Source: Verrucomicrobiota bacterium
GTDB taxonomy: Bacteria > Verrucomicrobiota > Lentisphaeria > Oligosphaerales > Oligosphaeraceae
Assembly: GCA_022709995.1 (NCBI GenBank)
Contig: JAKLHU010000089.1
Span: forward strand, 1-7,724
DNA: 7,724 nucleotides
Reading direction: 5' to 3'
Shown here piece by piece: positions 6,682 through 7,724 of this stretch. Within the stretch, counting starts at the first letter, position 1, and each line of letters opens with the position of its first letter. The position numbers and the translations under genes were made by a program. The notes under the pieces are model-generated. The model searched no databases. It was not told the DNA's origin and saw only the letters and a list, made by a program, of their open reading frames with translations.

Positions 6682-6722
6682 GGGCAACGCGCCAGGCCCC
6701 GGCCCGGCCGTTGCCCGCTTTT
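6682..6722 (+). terminator. Candidate rho-independent terminator after the SDR gene
   Basis: GGGCAACG (6682-6689) pairs perfectly with CGTTGCCC (6709-6716), an 8-bp stem. The 19-nt loop is itself GC-rich and can extend the stem with GCC/GGC and GG/CC pairs. GCTTTT follows immediately. It lies 34 bp after the SDR stop, so the amidohydrolase gene is likely at least partly uncoupled from it. Confidence 0.65.
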
Positions 6723-6777
6723 GGCTGACGACCAACGCCGGACACCAAGCCGGCGACATTCACGGGAGACAAGGGCC

Positions 6778-7674
6778 ATGTTCATCGACATGCATGTTCA
6801 TGCGTACGCGTACCCGGGGCCGCCCCAGGACGGGCGCACCCAGTTTGCCAATCCGGAACAGATCCTGCGCGTCTACGACGCCCACCAGATCGAACGCGGC
6901 GTCCTGATGCCCCTGATCGGCCCGGAAGTCTATCTGCCGCAGTCCAATGAGGAAATCCTGGCGGTCTGCGAGCGCTATCCGGACCGGTTCATTCCCTTCT
7001 GCAACCTCGACCCGCGCGGCATCCGCAACTCCCCGACCGCCGACTTCACGCCCTGGCTGAGCTGGTACAAAGACCACGGCTTCAAGGGCGTCGGCGAATT
7101 CATGCCGAACCTGGCCTTCACCGACCCCCTCGTGCTGAACTTCTTCCGCCAAGTCGAGGCCTTCGGCCTGCCCCTGACCTTTGACATTTCGACGGCCATC
7201 GGCAACCATTACGGCCTCTATGACGACCAGGGGCTGCCGCAACTCGAGACCTGCCTGAAAATGTTCCCGCGGCTGGTCATCATCGGCCACGGCCCGGCCT
7301 TCTGGAGCGAACTGGGCGCCCTGGCGCCAGGCGACGACCGCGCCTCGTACCTCAAGCACCCGATCCACGCCGAGGGGGCCGTCGTCCGGCTGTTCCGCCA
7401 GTATCCGAACATGTGGGCCGACCTCTCCGCCGGCAGCGGCTACTACGCCATGTCCCGCGACCTGGACTTCGCGGCCCGCTTCCTGACCGAATTCCAAGAC
7501 CGGGTCATGTTCGGCACCGACATCTGCAACCCCACTTCCCTCTGCCCCATGGACCAGCTCCTCCTGGAACTGCGCGACCGCGGCCGGCTGACCCCGGAGG
7601 CCTTCGCGAAAATCGCCCGCGGCAACGCCATCCGCCTCCTGGGCCTGTGTAATCGGTCACCCATTGAGAATTGA
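6778..7674 (+). CDS. Amidohydrolase_2-family metal-dependent hydrolase, TIM barrel
   Basis: 298 residues, within the usual length. HxH at the N-terminus (H6, H8 in DMHVH) is the first metal pair. GVGEFMP places E107 at the barrel position often used as a ligand. IIGHGPAFW gives H171 and MFGTDIC gives D248, the catalytic-type Asp. DLSAGSGYYAMSRD (215-228) is also typical. The beta-5 position where a His is expected reads FDIS (D136), a deviation. Such proteins cleave C-N bonds or hydrolyse or decarboxylate small cyclic or aromatic compounds; the substrate cannot be named. The C-terminal tail after LLGL (CNRSPIEN) is atypical and possibly neutral. The ATG at 6778 was chosen over the open frame from TTG 6721 because the first part of that frame overlaps the terminator and is not family-like. 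GGGAGA lies 8 bp upstream. Its location suggests a small-molecule catabolic role near the uronate-type SDR, but a terminator lies between them. Confidence 0.85.
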   Translation: MFIDMHVHAYAYPGPPQDGRTQFANPEQILRVYDAHQIERGVLMPLIGPEVYLPQSNEEILAVCERYPDRFIPFCNLDPRGIRNSPTADFTPWLSWYKDHGFKGVGEFMPNLAFTDPLVLNFFRQVEAFGLPLTFDISTAIGNHYGLYDDQGLPQLETCLKMFPRLVIIGHGPAFWSELGALAPGDDRASYLKHPIHAEGAVVRLFRQYPNMWADLSAGSGYYAMSRDLDFAARFLTEFQDRVMFGTDICNPTSLCPMDQLLLELRDRGRLTPEAFAKIARGNAIRLLGLCNRSPIEN

Positions 7675-7697
7675 GCGATAGAGGAGTCAACGCTTGA

Positions 7698-7718
7698 GCG
7701 CCTCAGGGCCTGAGGCGC
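7698..7718 (+). terminator. Strong hairpin at the right edge, possible terminator
   Basis: GCGCCTCAG (7698-7706) pairs perfectly with CTGAGGCGC (7710-7718) around a 3-nt loop GGC, a 9-bp stem, 24 bp past the amidohydrolase stop. It is followed by CTACTT before the window ends, so a T tract cannot be judged. It could be an intrinsic terminator, or structure in the leader of the next gene. A GAGGAG at 7681 precedes a TTG at 7694 that opens a frame to the window end. Confidence 0.5.
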
Positions 7719-7724
7719 CTACTT

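Noticed and set aside
5794..6759. 321-aa minus-strand open frame opposite the SDR gene
   Set aside because: Gly/Ala/Val-rich shadow; the plus strand encodes a complete SDR.

Overview
The window looks like a chromosomal piece of a GC-rich bacterium, most likely from the Lentisphaerota/Verrucomicrobiota side of the PVC group. This placement is an inference from three things. First, the convergent intergenic region carries short repeats whose conceptual translation contains HRWTPINTD, a spurious-peptide signature I associate from memory with repeats common in that group. Second, there is a non-haem uroporphyrinogen-decarboxylase-like gene of the kind expanded in those genomes. Third, the alanyl-tRNA synthetase is a shortened form. 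No gene here is an unambiguous phylogenetic marker that I could test without a search.

Layout. (1) Positions 1-1277 (+): the 3' part of a gene that enters from the left. It encodes a GT-B glycosyltransferase (GT4) fused to a complete WecG/TagA/CpsF (GT26) glycosyltransferase, so it is probably an envelope or exopolysaccharide enzyme. (2) Positions 1278-1556: a convergent intergenic region with three 19-bp tandem repeats, an inverted copy about 110 bp away, another degenerate direct copy, and a minus-strand hairpin plus T8 tract that probably terminates the leftward operon. (3) Positions 1557-3672 (-): two genes read leftward, first a CSP41-like atypical SDR/epimerase and then a URO-D-superfamily protein. 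(4) Positions 3673-3906: an AT-richer divergent promoter region with -10-like boxes for both directions. (5) Positions 3907-5691 (+): alaS in a compact 594-residue form without the beta-barrel and C-Ala domains. (6) Positions 5791-6648 (+): an SDR closely resembling D-mannonate oxidoreductase (fructuronate reductase), followed by a convincing terminator. (7) Positions 6778-7674 (+): an amidohydrolase_2 (TIM-barrel, metal-dependent) protein. A strong hairpin then lies at the right edge.

How the genes relate. The SDR and the amidohydrolase could serve sugar-acid breakdown, but the terminator between them argues against simple co-transcription. The epimerase-like and URO-D-like genes appear to be co-transcribed; their substrates cannot be read from sequence. 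alaS is housekeeping. I see no phage, CRISPR, toxin, transposase or clear defence system. The oddest features are the GT4-GT26 fusion, the inverted repeat cluster, the missing catalytic lysine in the epimerase-like protein, and substitutions at expected metal-ligand positions in the URO-D-like and amidohydrolase proteins.
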